The translations under genes and the position numbers were made by a program. A DNA stretch of 64,000 bases, from positions 1 through 64,000 of the forward strand of contig NZ_VTFX01000004.1 in assembly GCF_009192775.1 (NCBI RefSeq), read 5' to 3'. This document shows positions 33,258-41,619 of this stretch, in pieces; positions within the stretch are counted from its first letter, which is position 1, and every line of letters starts with the position of its first letter. The DNA comes from Arthrobacter yangruifuii (GTDB taxonomy: Bacteria > Actinomycetota > Actinomycetes > Actinomycetales > Micrococcaceae). The notes beneath the pieces were generated by a model, which was given only the letters and a program-made list of their open reading frames with translations, was not told the DNA's origin and did no database searches.

Positions 33258-34594
33258 GCGCCGACCATGTTCTGCCCGCAGACGCGCACTACCTGGCCGT
33301 TGACGCCGGCAGCGGCGTCGGAGGCCAGGAAGGAAATGGTCTCCGCGACGTCGATAGGCAGTCCGCCCTGCTGCAGGCTGGACAGCCGGCGTGCCACCTG
33401 ACGGGTAAGCGCGGGGATCGCGGCCGTCATGTCGGTTTCGATGAAACCGGGTGCAACGGCGTTGATGGAGCCGCCGCGCGGTGCCAGCAGCGGCGCGGTG
33501 GCGCGGACCATGCCGATCACGCCGCCCTTGGAGGCTGCGTAGTTGGTCTGGCCGCGGTTGCCGGCAATGCCGCTGGTGGAGGCCAGCGAGACAATCCGCC
33601 CTTCGGGGCTGAAGCCGCCGGAGGCCAGGAAGGTTTCGTTCATCCGCAGCTGCGAGGCAATGTTCACGGCAATGACCGAGCCCCAGCGGGCCTCATCCAT
33701 GTTGGCCAGCAGCTTGTCCCGGGTGATGCCGGCGTTGTGGATCACGATGTCCAGGTGCCCGTAGCGTTCAACGGCGTGGGTAAGGATGCGGTCCGCTGCG
33801 TCTTCGCGGGTGATGTCGACCTGCAGTGCGGTCCCGGAGATTTCGTTGGCCACCTTCGCCAGCTGCTCGCCGGCGGCGGGGACGTCCACCACAATGACGG
33901 ACGCGCCGTCGCGGTGCAGCACGCGGGCAATAGCGGCGCCGATGCCGCGGGCGGCACCGGTCACCACGGCAACCTTGCCGGCCAGCGGCGCGTTCCAGTC
34001 GGCCGGAAGCTCGCCGGCGTCGGAACCCACGGTGATGAACTGGCCGCTGACATAGGCGCTCTTGCCCGAGAGGAGGAACCGCAGGGCGGCGGCCACCGAG
34101 GGGGCTGAGGCCTTCACACCGTTGGCCAGCACAATGCCGTTGGCGGTGGCCCCGCCGCGCAGTTCGTGTGCAATGGAACGCAGTGTGCCGTCAATGCCCT
34201 GGCGGGCCGCCGCGGCGGCCGGATCCTGTGCCTCGGCCGCGGGCCGGGACACGGTGATCACCCGTCCGCCGGGGGCAAGGTCCCGCAGCGCTGCACCGGC
34301 GGCCAGGGTCGGTTCGCCGAGGTCCCCGGGTGCCGCAGCGTCGTCGAGCACAATCAGGATGGCACCGAGCTTCTCCTTCGGGGTGGCGTGCCGGCGTACG
34401 TCCTGGTCCCAAGAGAGCAGCAGCTGCGACAGGTCATCAGCGGTTTCGCCCTTGCCCAGGACCAGCACCGGTCCCGGCACGAGCGGCTTGGCGGGGTCGA
34501 AGCGGCGCAGGATGGCCGGCCGGGGCAGGCCGAGCTTCTTGGACAGCTCCTTGGTGAAGCCGCTGTTGACGAGGTTCAAATAGGTATCACTCAT
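33254..34594 (-). CDS. fabG4: 3-oxoacyl-ACP/CoA reductase, FabG4-like (long form)
   Basis: The 446-residue high-molecular-weight FabG has two parts. The N-terminal about 200 residues form a flavodoxin-like, degenerate Rossmann domain; the C-terminal part is a complete SDR with VVTGAARGIGAAIARVL, VIHNAGITRDKLLAN, catalytic Ser in VSLASTSGIAGN and YAASK (TNYAASKGG). It reduces 3-oxoacyl thioesters with NAD(P)H; FabG4 of M. tuberculosis prefers NADH and CoA esters. It lies two bases after the thiolase stop and overlaps the MaoC gene by four, so thiolase-fabG-maoC is one translation unit. Symbol by analogy with Rv0242c. Confidence 0.88.
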   Translation of the reverse strand: MSDTYLNLVNSGFTKELSKKLGLPRPAILRRFDPAKPLVPGPVLVLGKGETADDLSQLLLSWDQDVRRHATPKEKLGAILIVLDDAAAPGDLGEPTLAAGAALRDLAPGGRVITVSRPAAEAQDPAAAAARQGIDGTLRSIAHELRGGATANGIVLANGVKASAPSVAAALRFLLSGKSAYVSGQFITVGSDAGELPADWNAPLAGKVAVVTGAARGIGAAIARVLHRDGASVIVVDVPAAGEQLAKVANEISGTALQVDITREDAADRILTHAVERYGHLDIVIHNAGITRDKLLANMDEARWGSVIAVNIASQLRMNETFLASGGFSPEGRIVSLASTSGIAGNRGQTNYAASKGGVIGMVRATAPLLAPRGGSINAVAPGFIETDMTAAIPALTRQVARRLSSLQQGGLPIDVAETISFLASDAAAGVNGQVVRVCGQNMVGA

Positions 34595-34596
34595 GG

Positions 34597-35934
34597 TTAG
34601 CGCGCCTCCAGGATCGCGACGAGGCCCTGTCCGCCGGCAGCGCAGATGGAGATCAGGCCGCGGCCCGACCCCTTTTCATGCAGCATCTTGGCCAGTGAGG
34701 CGACGATGCGTCCGCCGGTGGCCGCGAACGGGTGCCCGGCGGCCAGCGAGGAGCCGTTGACGTTGAGCTTGCTGCGGTCAATGCTGCCCAGCGGTGCCTC
34801 CAGCCCCAGCCGGGTGCGGCAGAATTCTTCGTCCTCCCAGGCAGCCAGGGTGGAGAGGACGGTTCCGGCAAAGGCCTCGTGGATTTCGAAGAAGTCGAAG
34901 TCGTCGAAGGTCAGGTTGTGACGGGCCAGCAGGCGCGGTACGGCGAAGGCCGGGGCCATGAGCAGGCCGTCCTTGCCGTGCACGAAGTCGACGGCGCCGG
35001 CTTCGGCGTCCACGATGTTGGCCAGCATCGGCAGGTCGTGTTCGCGGGCGTAGTCCTCCGAACCGAGCAGGACCACGGAGGCACCGTCGGTCAGCGGCGT
35101 GGAATTGCCGGCGGTCATGGTGGCGGCATCGCCCAGGGACTTACCGAAGGCAGGCTTGAGCTTAGCCAGCTTTTCCATGGTGGTGTCCGGGCGCAGGTTG
35201 GCGTCCCGGGCCAGGCCGCGGTAGGGGGTGACCAGGTCATCGAAGAAGCCGCGGTCATAGGCGGCGGCCATGTTGCGGTGGCTGTTGAAGGCCAGCTCGT
35301 CCTGGGCTTCGCGGGTGATCTTCCACTGTGCGGTGGTCAGGGCCTGGTGCTCACCCATGGAAAGCCCGGTGCGCGGCTCGCCGGTGGACGGTGCGTTCGG
35401 GGAAAGGTCCTTGGGGCGGATCTTCGCGACGGCGGCCAGTTTCTGCTTGGTGGTGCGGGCGCGGGAGAGGTCCAGCAGTGCACGCCGGAGGCCTTCGCTG
35501 ACGGCGATGGGAGCGTCCGACGCGGAGTCGACACCGCCGGCAATGGCGGATTCCAGCTGTCCCAGCTTGATCTTGTTGGCCAGGCCGACCACGGTCTCAA
35601 GCCCGGTGGCGCAGGCCTGCTGAACGTCGTAGGCCGGGGTTTCCGGCGACAGTGCCGATCCCAGGACAGCCTCGCGGGTCAGGTTGAAGTCCCGGGAGTG
35701 CTTCAGGACGGCGCCGCCGGCCACTTCGCCGATACGCTCGCCCTGCAGGCCGAAGCGGGCAATCAGCCCGTCAAGGGCGGCCGTGAGCATGTCCTGGTTG
35801 GAGCTGTAGGTGTATTTGCCGCCCGAGCGGGCGAAGGGAATGCGGTTTCCGCCGATCACCACCGCCTTGCGCACGGAAGAGCCGGCGACGTTGTTCGTGG
35901 GGGTAGCTCGTGCTGATTCAGGCTGTGCAGCCAT
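34597..35934 (-). CDS. acetyl-CoA C-acetyltransferase (thiolase, FadA2/FadI-like)
   Basis: The 445-residue thiolase condenses or cleaves 3-ketoacyl-CoA. Active-site landmarks are the nucleophilic Cys in AYDVQQACATGLETVVG, the His in FFEIHEAFAGTVL, NVNGSSLAAGHPFAATGGR, and the terminal ISICAAGGQGLVAILEA with the second Cys. ATG start with AAGGAGAACGA upstream. It opens the thiolase-fabG-maoC operon. On the other side, 80 bases away, the TetR gene is divergent; palindromes in the gap probably bind that regulator. The same genes (fadA2, fabG4, htdX, fadE5) cluster in mycobacteria, where they serve long-chain fatty acid metabolism. Confidence 0.91.
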   Translation of the reverse strand: MAAQPESARATPTNNVAGSSVRKAVVIGGNRIPFARSGGKYTYSSNQDMLTAALDGLIARFGLQGERIGEVAGGAVLKHSRDFNLTREAVLGSALSPETPAYDVQQACATGLETVVGLANKIKLGQLESAIAGGVDSASDAPIAVSEGLRRALLDLSRARTTKQKLAAVAKIRPKDLSPNAPSTGEPRTGLSMGEHQALTTAQWKITREAQDELAFNSHRNMAAAYDRGFFDDLVTPYRGLARDANLRPDTTMEKLAKLKPAFGKSLGDAATMTAGNSTPLTDGASVVLLGSEDYAREHDLPMLANIVDAEAGAVDFVHGKDGLLMAPAFAVPRLLARHNLTFDDFDFFEIHEAFAGTVLSTLAAWEDEEFCRTRLGLEAPLGSIDRSKLNVNGSSLAAGHPFAATGGRIVASLAKMLHEKGSGRGLISICAAGGQGLVAILEAR

Positions 35935-35990
35935 TCGTCGTTCTCCTTGGGAGTCCGTGGGGTTTGGTGTGACGTCAGTTACTGTTACCC

Positions 35991-36014
35991 AGCGTACCTG
36001 ATACGCTCAGTATC
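35991..36014. promoter_or_regulatory. nested palindromes, probable TetR operator
   Basis: Two perfect inverted repeats overlap: AGCGTA-5-TACGCT (35991-36007) and GATAC-5-GTATC (36000-36014). The second abuts the GTG of the TetR gene and covers its probable -10 box TACGCT (36002-36007). Binding here would block the regulator gene and could affect the divergent thiolase promoter. Confidence 0.6.
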
Positions 36015-36749
36015 GTGAACATCGCACTTGAGGATCCTTCCGGGCCGCCACCGGCTGCCGACGGCCGAGCGCTTCGCTGGGAAGCGCACCGCGCCGAGCG
36101 CCGTCGCACCCTGATCAAGACCGCGCGCCGGGCCGTCCATACTTTGGGCTGCGCAGCGTCGATGGAGGAGATAGCGGCCGCCTCCGGCACCTCCAAGTCC
36201 GTGTTCTACCGCTACTTCGGGGACAAGGCGGGCCTGCAGAAGGCCATGGGGGAAATGGCCGTGGCCCGGATGCAGGAAAAGATCATCGAGGCGGGACGCA
36301 CTGCCGCCTCCGCCCGGTCCGGTCTGCGGGCCATGGTCTCGGCCTACCTGCAGATGGCCGAGACCTCCCCCAACGTCTACCTGTTCGTGACCGGCCAGCT
36401 TGGCGACGGCGGGCCGGGACAGATCGATACGGCCCTGTCCTCGTTCTTCGAAACGATCACGGCAATGATGGACGCCGCCATCGGGGAGTATCTGGCCGGC
36501 CGGGAGATGCCTCCGGAGGCCAGCGCCACCGCACACTACTGGCCTACGGCTGCCCTGGGAATGATCCGGGCCGCCGGAGAGCGCTGGATCGCCGCTCCCG
36601 GCGGACCCGGGAAACCAACCGAAGAACAAATGACCGACCAGCTGACCGCCTGGCTTTTTGACGGCATCGGCTATGACCGGGGCCCCGGCCCCGACTCCAC
36701 GGATTTTCCATCTGCTCCCTCCACCGACCACGAGAAGGAAACGCAATGA
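36015..36749 (+). CDS. TetR-family transcriptional regulator
   Basis: The 244-residue regulator has the N-terminal TetR HTH: RRTLIKTARRAVHTLGCAASMEEIAAASGTSKSVFYRYFGDKAGLQ, recognition helix about residues 60-75, then an all-helical ligand domain (YLQMAETSPNVYLFVTGQL, AHYWPTAALGMIRAAGERW). The ligand is probably an acyl-CoA, inferred only from the lipid genes around it. GTG start at 36015, directly at the end of the palindrome; no ribosome site, and TACGCT lies seven bases upstream, so the message is probably leaderless. Its stop overlaps the acyl-CoA dehydrogenase start by four bases (ATGA), so regulator and enzyme are co-expressed and likely self-regulated. Confidence 0.9.
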   Translation: MNIALEDPSGPPPAADGRALRWEAHRAERRRTLIKTARRAVHTLGCAASMEEIAAASGTSKSVFYRYFGDKAGLQKAMGEMAVARMQEKIIEAGRTAASARSGLRAMVSAYLQMAETSPNVYLFVTGQLGDGGPGQIDTALSSFFETITAMMDAAIGEYLAGREMPPEASATAHYWPTAALGMIRAAGERWIAAPGGPGKPTEEQMTDQLTAWLFDGIGYDRGPGPDSTDFPSAPSTDHEKETQ

Positions 36750-38857
36750 CGCAAACGCTTTCAACCACCGAACGCCAGCTTCCGGCGAGCACCACCATCC
36801 GCGACAACGACGCCGCCGTAGTGGACGTCGAGGCGCTGGGCCGCGTCCTGCTTGGCAAATGGGCCGAGAAGCGGCTGGCGGCGCGCAGAATCGCGGGCAT
36901 GGAAGCCATGCAGACCCCCGCGGGCCTGACGCACACCGAGCACCGCGAACGGGTCATGGACCAGCTGAAAATCCTGGTGGAGAGCAAATCCGTCCACGGC
37001 GCCTTCCCCAAGTACGTGGGCGGCGAGGACAACCACGGCGGCAACGTCGCGGGCTTCACGGAGCTGGTAGTGGCCGATCCGTCCCTGCAGATCAAGGCCG
37101 GCGTCCAGTGGGGCCTCTTCGGCTCCGCAGTGATGCACCTGGGCAACCGGGAACACCATGAAAAATGGCTGCCGGGCATCATGAGCCTCGAGGTGCCGGG
37201 CTGCTTCGCGATGACCGAAACCGGACACGGATCCGACGTCGCCAGCATCGCCACCACTGCCGAGTATGACGCGGCCACCGAAGAGTTCATCATCAACACC
37301 CCCTTCCGGGCCGCCTGGAAGGACTACATCGGCAACGGTGCCGTCAACGGCAAGGCCGCTGTCGTCTTCGCCCACCTCATCACCCGCGGGGTGGATCACG
37401 GTGTCCACGCGTTCTACGTTGAACTGCGCGACGACAACGGGTTCCTACCGGGCATCGGCGGCGAGGACGACGGCGTCAAGGGCGGTCTGAACGGCATCGA
37501 CAACGGGCGCCTGCACTTCTCCGGCGTGCGTATCCCCCGCACCAACCTGCTGAACAAGTACGGCGACGTGGCCGCGGACGGCACCTACACCTCGGAGATC
37601 AGCAGCCCCGGCCGCCGCTTCTTCACCATGATCGGCACCCTGGTGCAGGGCCGCGTCTCGCTCGACGGCGCGGCCGTGGCTGCGAGCAAGCTCGCGCTGA
37701 AGACGGCCATCCAGTACGGCACCGAACGCCGCCAGTTCAACGGGGCCTCGGACATCAAGGAAGAGGTGCTGATGGACTACCAGCAGCACCAGCGCCGCCT
37801 GCTGCCCCTGCTGGCCACCACCTTTGCCGCCTCCTTTGCCCACGAGGAACTGCTGCAGAAGTTCGACGACGTCTTCTCCGGTGCGCATGACACCGATGCG
37901 GACCGCCAGGACCTGGAAACCCTCGCCGCAGGCCTGAAGTCCCTGTCCACCTGGCACGCCCTGGACACGCTGCAGGAATGCCGCGAAGCCACCGGCGGCG
38001 CCGGGTTCCTGGCCGAGAACCGGCTCACCGCCCTGCGTGCGGACCTGGATGTGTACGCCACCTTCGAGGGTGACAACACGGTGCTGCTGCAGCTCGTGGC
38101 CAAGCGGCTGTTGGCTGACTACGCCAAGGAATTCGCCGGTGCGGACTTCGGCGTCCTCGCCCGCTACGTGGTGGGGCAGGCCACGGATGTGACGCTGCAC
38201 CGCACCGGCCTGCGCCGGATTGCACAGTCCGTCCGTGACTCCGGATCCGAAAAGAAGTCCGCCATTGCCCTGCGCGATCCCCGGACCCAGCATGACCTGC
38301 TGGCGGACCGGGTTGCCACCATGGTGGCCGAGGTGGCAACAGCGCTGAAGGAAGCCCGCGGACTGCCCAAGGACAAGGGTGCCGCGGTGTTCAACGACAA
38401 CCAGCACGCCCTGATCGAAGCCGCCCGGGCGCATGCCGAACTGCTGCAGTGGGAGGCCTTCACGCGGGGCCTGGACCGGATGGAGGACGCCGGCACCCGC
38501 CAGGTGATGACCTGGGTCCGCGACCTGTTCGGCCTGTGCCTGATCGAGAAGAACCTCGGCTGGTACCTCATGAACGGCCGTCTCTCGGCCCAGCGCGCCC
38601 GCACCCTGGGGCCGTACATCAACCGCCTGCTGGCCAAGCTGCGCCCGCACGCCCTGGACCTGGTGGACTCGTTCGGCTACGGCCAGGAACACCTGCGCGC
38701 GAAGATCGCCTCCGGTGCGGAGAAGGCGCGCCAGGACGAGGCCATGGAGTACCAGCGGCTGCTGCGCGCCAGCGGGGCCGCTCCCGTGGACGAGAAGATC
38801 CTCATCGCCCGTGAGAAGGCCGCCAAGAAGACGGCTAAGAAGTCCGGCCGGAAGTAG
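36746..38857 (+). CDS. acyl-CoA dehydrogenase, long FadE5-like form
   Basis: The 703-residue FAD enzyme would introduce a trans-2 double bond into acyl-CoA esters. It shows the PGCFAMTETGHGSDVASIATTAEYD stretch and ITRGVDHGVHAFYVELRDDNG of the middle beta domain, QYGTERRQF near residue 330 and TGGAGFLAENRLTALRADLDVYATFEGDNTVLLQLVAKRLL of the C-terminal domain, which resembles acyl-CoA oxidases. It is about 90 residues longer than M. tuberculosis FadE5 and ends in a Lys/Ala tail (KAAKKTAKKSGRK). Its start overlaps the TetR stop by four bases. A long hairpin terminator follows. It is the first oxidation step matching the divergent thiolase-reductase-hydratase set. Confidence 0.88.
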   Translation: MTQTLSTTERQLPASTTIRDNDAAVVDVEALGRVLLGKWAEKRLAARRIAGMEAMQTPAGLTHTEHRERVMDQLKILVESKSVHGAFPKYVGGEDNHGGNVAGFTELVVADPSLQIKAGVQWGLFGSAVMHLGNREHHEKWLPGIMSLEVPGCFAMTETGHGSDVASIATTAEYDAATEEFIINTPFRAAWKDYIGNGAVNGKAAVVFAHLITRGVDHGVHAFYVELRDDNGFLPGIGGEDDGVKGGLNGIDNGRLHFSGVRIPRTNLLNKYGDVAADGTYTSEISSPGRRFFTMIGTLVQGRVSLDGAAVAASKLALKTAIQYGTERRQFNGASDIKEEVLMDYQQHQRRLLPLLATTFAASFAHEELLQKFDDVFSGAHDTDADRQDLETLAAGLKSLSTWHALDTLQECREATGGAGFLAENRLTALRADLDVYATFEGDNTVLLQLVAKRLLADYAKEFAGADFGVLARYVVGQATDVTLHRTGLRRIAQSVRDSGSEKKSAIALRDPRTQHDLLADRVATMVAEVATALKEARGLPKDKGAAVFNDNQHALIEAARAHAELLQWEAFTRGLDRMEDAGTRQVMTWVRDLFGLCLIEKNLGWYLMNGRLSAQRARTLGPYINRLLAKLRPHALDLVDSFGYGQEHLRAKIASGAEKARQDEAMEYQRLLRASGAAPVDEKILIAREKAAKKTAKKSGRK

Positions 38858-38876
38858 GCCCCAAAGCCATACGCGC

Positions 38877-38916
38877 GAAGAAGGCGCTGCCGCGTCACCG
38901 CGGCAGCGCCTTCTTC
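38877..38916. terminator. bidirectional hairpin between fadE-like gene and glgA
   Basis: A perfect 18-bp stem (arms 38877-38894 and 38899-38916) with a four-base TCAC loop lies between two convergent genes, 19 bases from the acyl-CoA dehydrogenase stop and 26 from the glgA stop. The arms end in GAAGAAGG/CCTTCTTC, giving a short T/C-rich tail in both directions. Confidence 0.75.
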
Positions 38917-38942
38917 CATGTCCGGTCCGGTGTGGTGTGGTC

Positions 38943-40136
38943 CTAGAGCACCGACCGGTAGACGTCCAGGGTTGCGCCGGCAATGGATTCCCAGGAGAAC
39001 TGCTCGGTAACCCGGATGCGGCCGGCCTCGCCCATCTGCCGGGCCAGGACCGGATCCGTGACCACCGTGGTCAGGGCCGCGGCGAAGTCCTGGACGAACT
39101 TCTCCGGGTCCAGCGGGGTGCCGGTGCCGTCAGTGACCTGCTCGATGGGCACCAGCAGGCCGGTGACGCCGGTGTCCACCACTTCCGGGATACCGCCGGT
39201 GGCACTGGCGACGACGGCGGTGCCGCAGGCCATAGCCTCAAGGTTCACGATGCCCAACGGTTCGTAGACCGACGGGCAGGCGAAGACGGTCGCGATGGAA
39301 AGGATCTTGATCAGCTCGGCGCGCGGCAGCATGCGTTCGATGACGACGACGCCGGTGCGGGTACGCCGCAGCTCCTCGATCAGGACGGCGGTTTCGGCCG
39401 CCAGCTCGGGCGTGTCCGCCGCGCCCAGGCACAGGACCAACTGGACCTCCGGCGGCAGCAGGGCCGCGGCCCGGAGCAGGTACGGCACTCCCTTCTGGCG
39501 GGTGTTCCGGCCGACGAAGACCACGCTGGGACGGTCCGGGTCTATGCCGAAGGCACGGACACCCTCGGCATCGGCATCGGGCTGCCACTGCTGCACATCG
39601 ATGCCGTTGTGGACCACCTTGACCTTGGCCGGGTCCACTTCCGGGTAGCTGCGCAGGATATCCCGGCGCATGCCCTCGGAGACAGCGATGATTGCGGCGG
39701 CCGCCTCGTAGGCGGTTTTCTCCACCCAGGAGGAGACGGCGTATCCGCCGCCCAGCTGCTCCGCCTTCCACGGGCGCAGCGGCTCCAGGCTGTGGGCGCT
39801 GAGCACGTGCGGAACCCCGTGCAGCAGCGAGCCCAGGTGACCGGCCATGTTGGCGTACCAGGTATGCGAATGGATCAGGTCCGCTCCCGCCAGTCCACCC
39901 AGGATTTCCAGGTCGGTTCCGAGGGTCTGCACCGCGGGATTCGCGGATTCCAGTTCCGCCGGCACCGCATAGGCCTTGACTTTGGCTCCGTGGAAATCTT
40001 CGGGGCGCGGGGCTCCGAAGCAATGCACATGGAGATCAACTTCTCCGGCCAGAACACGGCTGAGCTCGGCTACGTGAACGCCTGCTCCTCCGTAGATTTC
40101 CGGCGGGAATTCCTTCGACACAATATCTACTCTCAC
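38943..40136 (-). CDS. glgA: glycogen synthase / alpha-maltose-1-phosphate synthase (GT4)
   Basis: The 397-residue GT4 glycosyltransferase has a KEFPPEIYGGAGVHVAELSRVL N-terminus with the Gly-rich nucleotide-diphosphosugar site, HSHTWYANMAG, FVGRNTRQKGVPYLLRA and the donor-site EPLGIVNLEAMACGTAVVASATGGIPEVV. It belongs to the actinobacterial type (Rv1212c/GlgM), which uses ADP-glucose to build glycogen or maltose-1-phosphate; which of the two cannot be decided here. The GTG start at 40136 (VRVDIVSKEFPP) was chosen; TACGTT six bases upstream suggests leaderless translation. It is divergent from glgC, which makes its ADP-glucose donor, across a 79-base gap. Confidence 0.92.
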   Translation of the reverse strand: MRVDIVSKEFPPEIYGGAGVHVAELSRVLAGEVDLHVHCFGAPRPEDFHGAKVKAYAVPAELESANPAVQTLGTDLEILGGLAGADLIHSHTWYANMAGHLGSLLHGVPHVLSAHSLEPLRPWKAEQLGGGYAVSSWVEKTAYEAAAAIIAVSEGMRRDILRSYPEVDPAKVKVVHNGIDVQQWQPDADAEGVRAFGIDPDRPSVVFVGRNTRQKGVPYLLRAAALLPPEVQLVLCLGAADTPELAAETAVLIEELRRTRTGVVVIERMLPRAELIKILSIATVFACPSVYEPLGIVNLEAMACGTAVVASATGGIPEVVDTGVTGLLVPIEQVTDGTGTPLDPEKFVQDFAAALTTVVTDPVLARQMGEAGRIRVTEQFSWESIAGATLDVYRSVL

Positions 40137-40142
40137 TAAACC

Positions 40143-40148
40143 AACGTA
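40143..40148 (-). promoter_or_regulatory. putative leaderless -10 box (glgA)
   Basis: TACGTT on the minus strand ends six bases before the GTG start of glgA, with no ribosome site between. It lies in the 79-base divergent gap shared with glgC. Confidence 0.5.
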
Positions 40149-40215
40149 GTGCACCGGGCAACCTGTGATCTAGTGTGAAGTCAGCAGTCTTATTTTTTGG
40201 AAGAGGTTCAAGACA

Positions 40216-41460
40216 ATGGCGCCTAAGAAGGTCCTGGCAGTAGTTCTCGCAGGCGGCGAGGGAAAACGGCTAATGCCACTCACAGCAGATCGGGCTAAAC
40301 CGGCTGTTCCGTTCGCAGGGCGTTACCGCCTCATCGACTTCGCACTATCCAACCTGGTGAACTCCGGGTACCTGCAGATTGTGGTCCTGACGCAGTACAA
40401 GTCCCACAGCCTGGATCGGCATATCTCGGAGACCTGGCGGCTTTCCACCCAGCTCCAGAACTACGTGGCCTCGGTGCCCGCCCAGCAGCGAGTGGGCAAG
40501 AGCTGGTTCCTCGGCAGCGCGAACGCCATCTACCAGTCCATGAACCTGATCGACGACGCCCAGCCGGACATCGTGGTTGTCATCGGTGCGGATCACGTGT
40601 ACCGCATGGACTTCTCCCAGATGGTCGAGGCGCACATCGCCTCCGGCGCGTCGGTGAGCGTAGCCGCAGTGCGGCAGCCGCTGCACCTGGCGGACCAGTT
40701 CGGCGTGATCGAAACCGATCCCCAGAACCCGGAGCGCATTGCTGCGTTTGTGGAAAAGCCGGAAACCACCCCGGGCCTGGCCGATGATCCGCACAGCTTC
40801 CTGGCCTCCATGGGCAACTACGTCTTCAACACCGATGCCCTGGTCTCGGCGCTGCAGGCGGACGCTGAACGCCTGATCACCAAGCACGACATGGGCGGGG
40901 ACATCATCCCGTACTTCGTGGAACGCGGCGATGCGGCCGTCTACGACTTCACCCGGAACATCATTCCCGGCGCCACCGGCAGCGACCACCAGTACTGGCG
41001 CGACGTCGGCACCCTGGATTCCTATTACGACGCCAACATGGACCTGATCTCCCCCCTGCCGGCGTTCAATCTCTACAACCTGCAGTGGCCCATCTACACG
41101 CGGCAGAGCATCTCCCCGCCCGCCAAGTTTGTCCGCAGCGCCTCCGAGCAGGCCGGCACCGCGTTCGACTCGATCGTCTCCGACGGCACCGTCATCTCCG
41201 GCGGCAAGGTGACCCGCTCCGTGCTGGCACAGGACGTTTTCGTGGCGTCCAACGCGGAGGTGACCGATTCGGTGCTCATGGACAAGGTGCACGTGGGTGA
41301 GGGTGCAGTGGTCCGCCGGGCCATCATCGACAAGAACGTGCGCATCCCCGCCGGCGCCACCGTGGGCGTGGACCGGGAGCTGGACCGCAGCCGCGGCTTC
41401 ACCATCACCGAGTCCGGGCTGACCGTGCTCAGCAAGGGCCAGCGCATCCCGGAGAACTAG
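40216..41460 (+). CDS. glgC: glucose-1-phosphate adenylyltransferase
   Basis: The 414-residue enzyme makes ADP-glucose from ATP and glucose-1-phosphate, the committed step of bacterial glycogen synthesis. The N-terminal nucleotidyltransferase domain has [33 protein letters not shown] (activator and ATP site), [13 protein letters not shown], and the sugar-phosphate site [10 protein letters not shown]; the C-terminal left-handed beta-helix is visible as repeated V-x-x-S-V/L-x-x-x-V/I hexads from about residue 300. ATG start with AGAGG upstream. It is divergent from glgA. A hairpin terminator follows 20 bases after the stop. Allosteric control by glycolytic metabolites is expected from the family, not shown. 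Confidence 0.96.
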   Translation: MAPKKVLAVVLAGGEGKRLMPLTADRAKPAVPFAGRYRLIDFALSNLVNSGYLQIVVLTQYKSHSLDRHISETWRLSTQLQNYVASVPAQQRVGKSWFLGSANAIYQSMNLIDDAQPDIVVVIGADHVYRMDFSQMVEAHIASGASVSVAAVRQPLHLADQFGVIETDPQNPERIAAFVEKPETTPGLADDPHSFLASMGNYVFNTDALVSALQADAERLITKHDMGGDIIPYFVERGDAAVYDFTRNIIPGATGSDHQYWRDVGTLDSYYDANMDLISPLPAFNLYNLQWPIYTRQSISPPAKFVRSASEQAGTAFDSIVSDGTVISGGKVTRSVLAQDVFVASNAEVTDSVLMDKVHVGEGAVVRRAIIDKNVRIPAGATVGVDRELDRSRGFTITESGLTVLSKGQRIPEN

Positions 41461-41480
41461 ACCGGGACTAAACGTTCAGC

Positions 41481-41519
41481 GGCAGGGGCACGGGTGTGAG
41501 ATATCCCGGTGCCCCTGCC
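41481..41519 (+). terminator. hairpin terminator of glgC
   Basis: GGCAGGGGCACGGG pairs with CCCG(G)TGCCCCTGCC (41481-41494 with 41505-41519, one bulged G) around a ten-base loop. It begins 20 bases after the glgC stop codon; the downstream T run is weak. Confidence 0.65.
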
Positions 41520-41619
41520 TCTGGTACCGGCGCGGGCTGGCTTCTCCGGTATCCTCGTAGAGCGCACACGGTGCGCCTGCACTGTGGATCCTCCGGTGCC
41601 GATGAGCGTAAAGGCCCAC

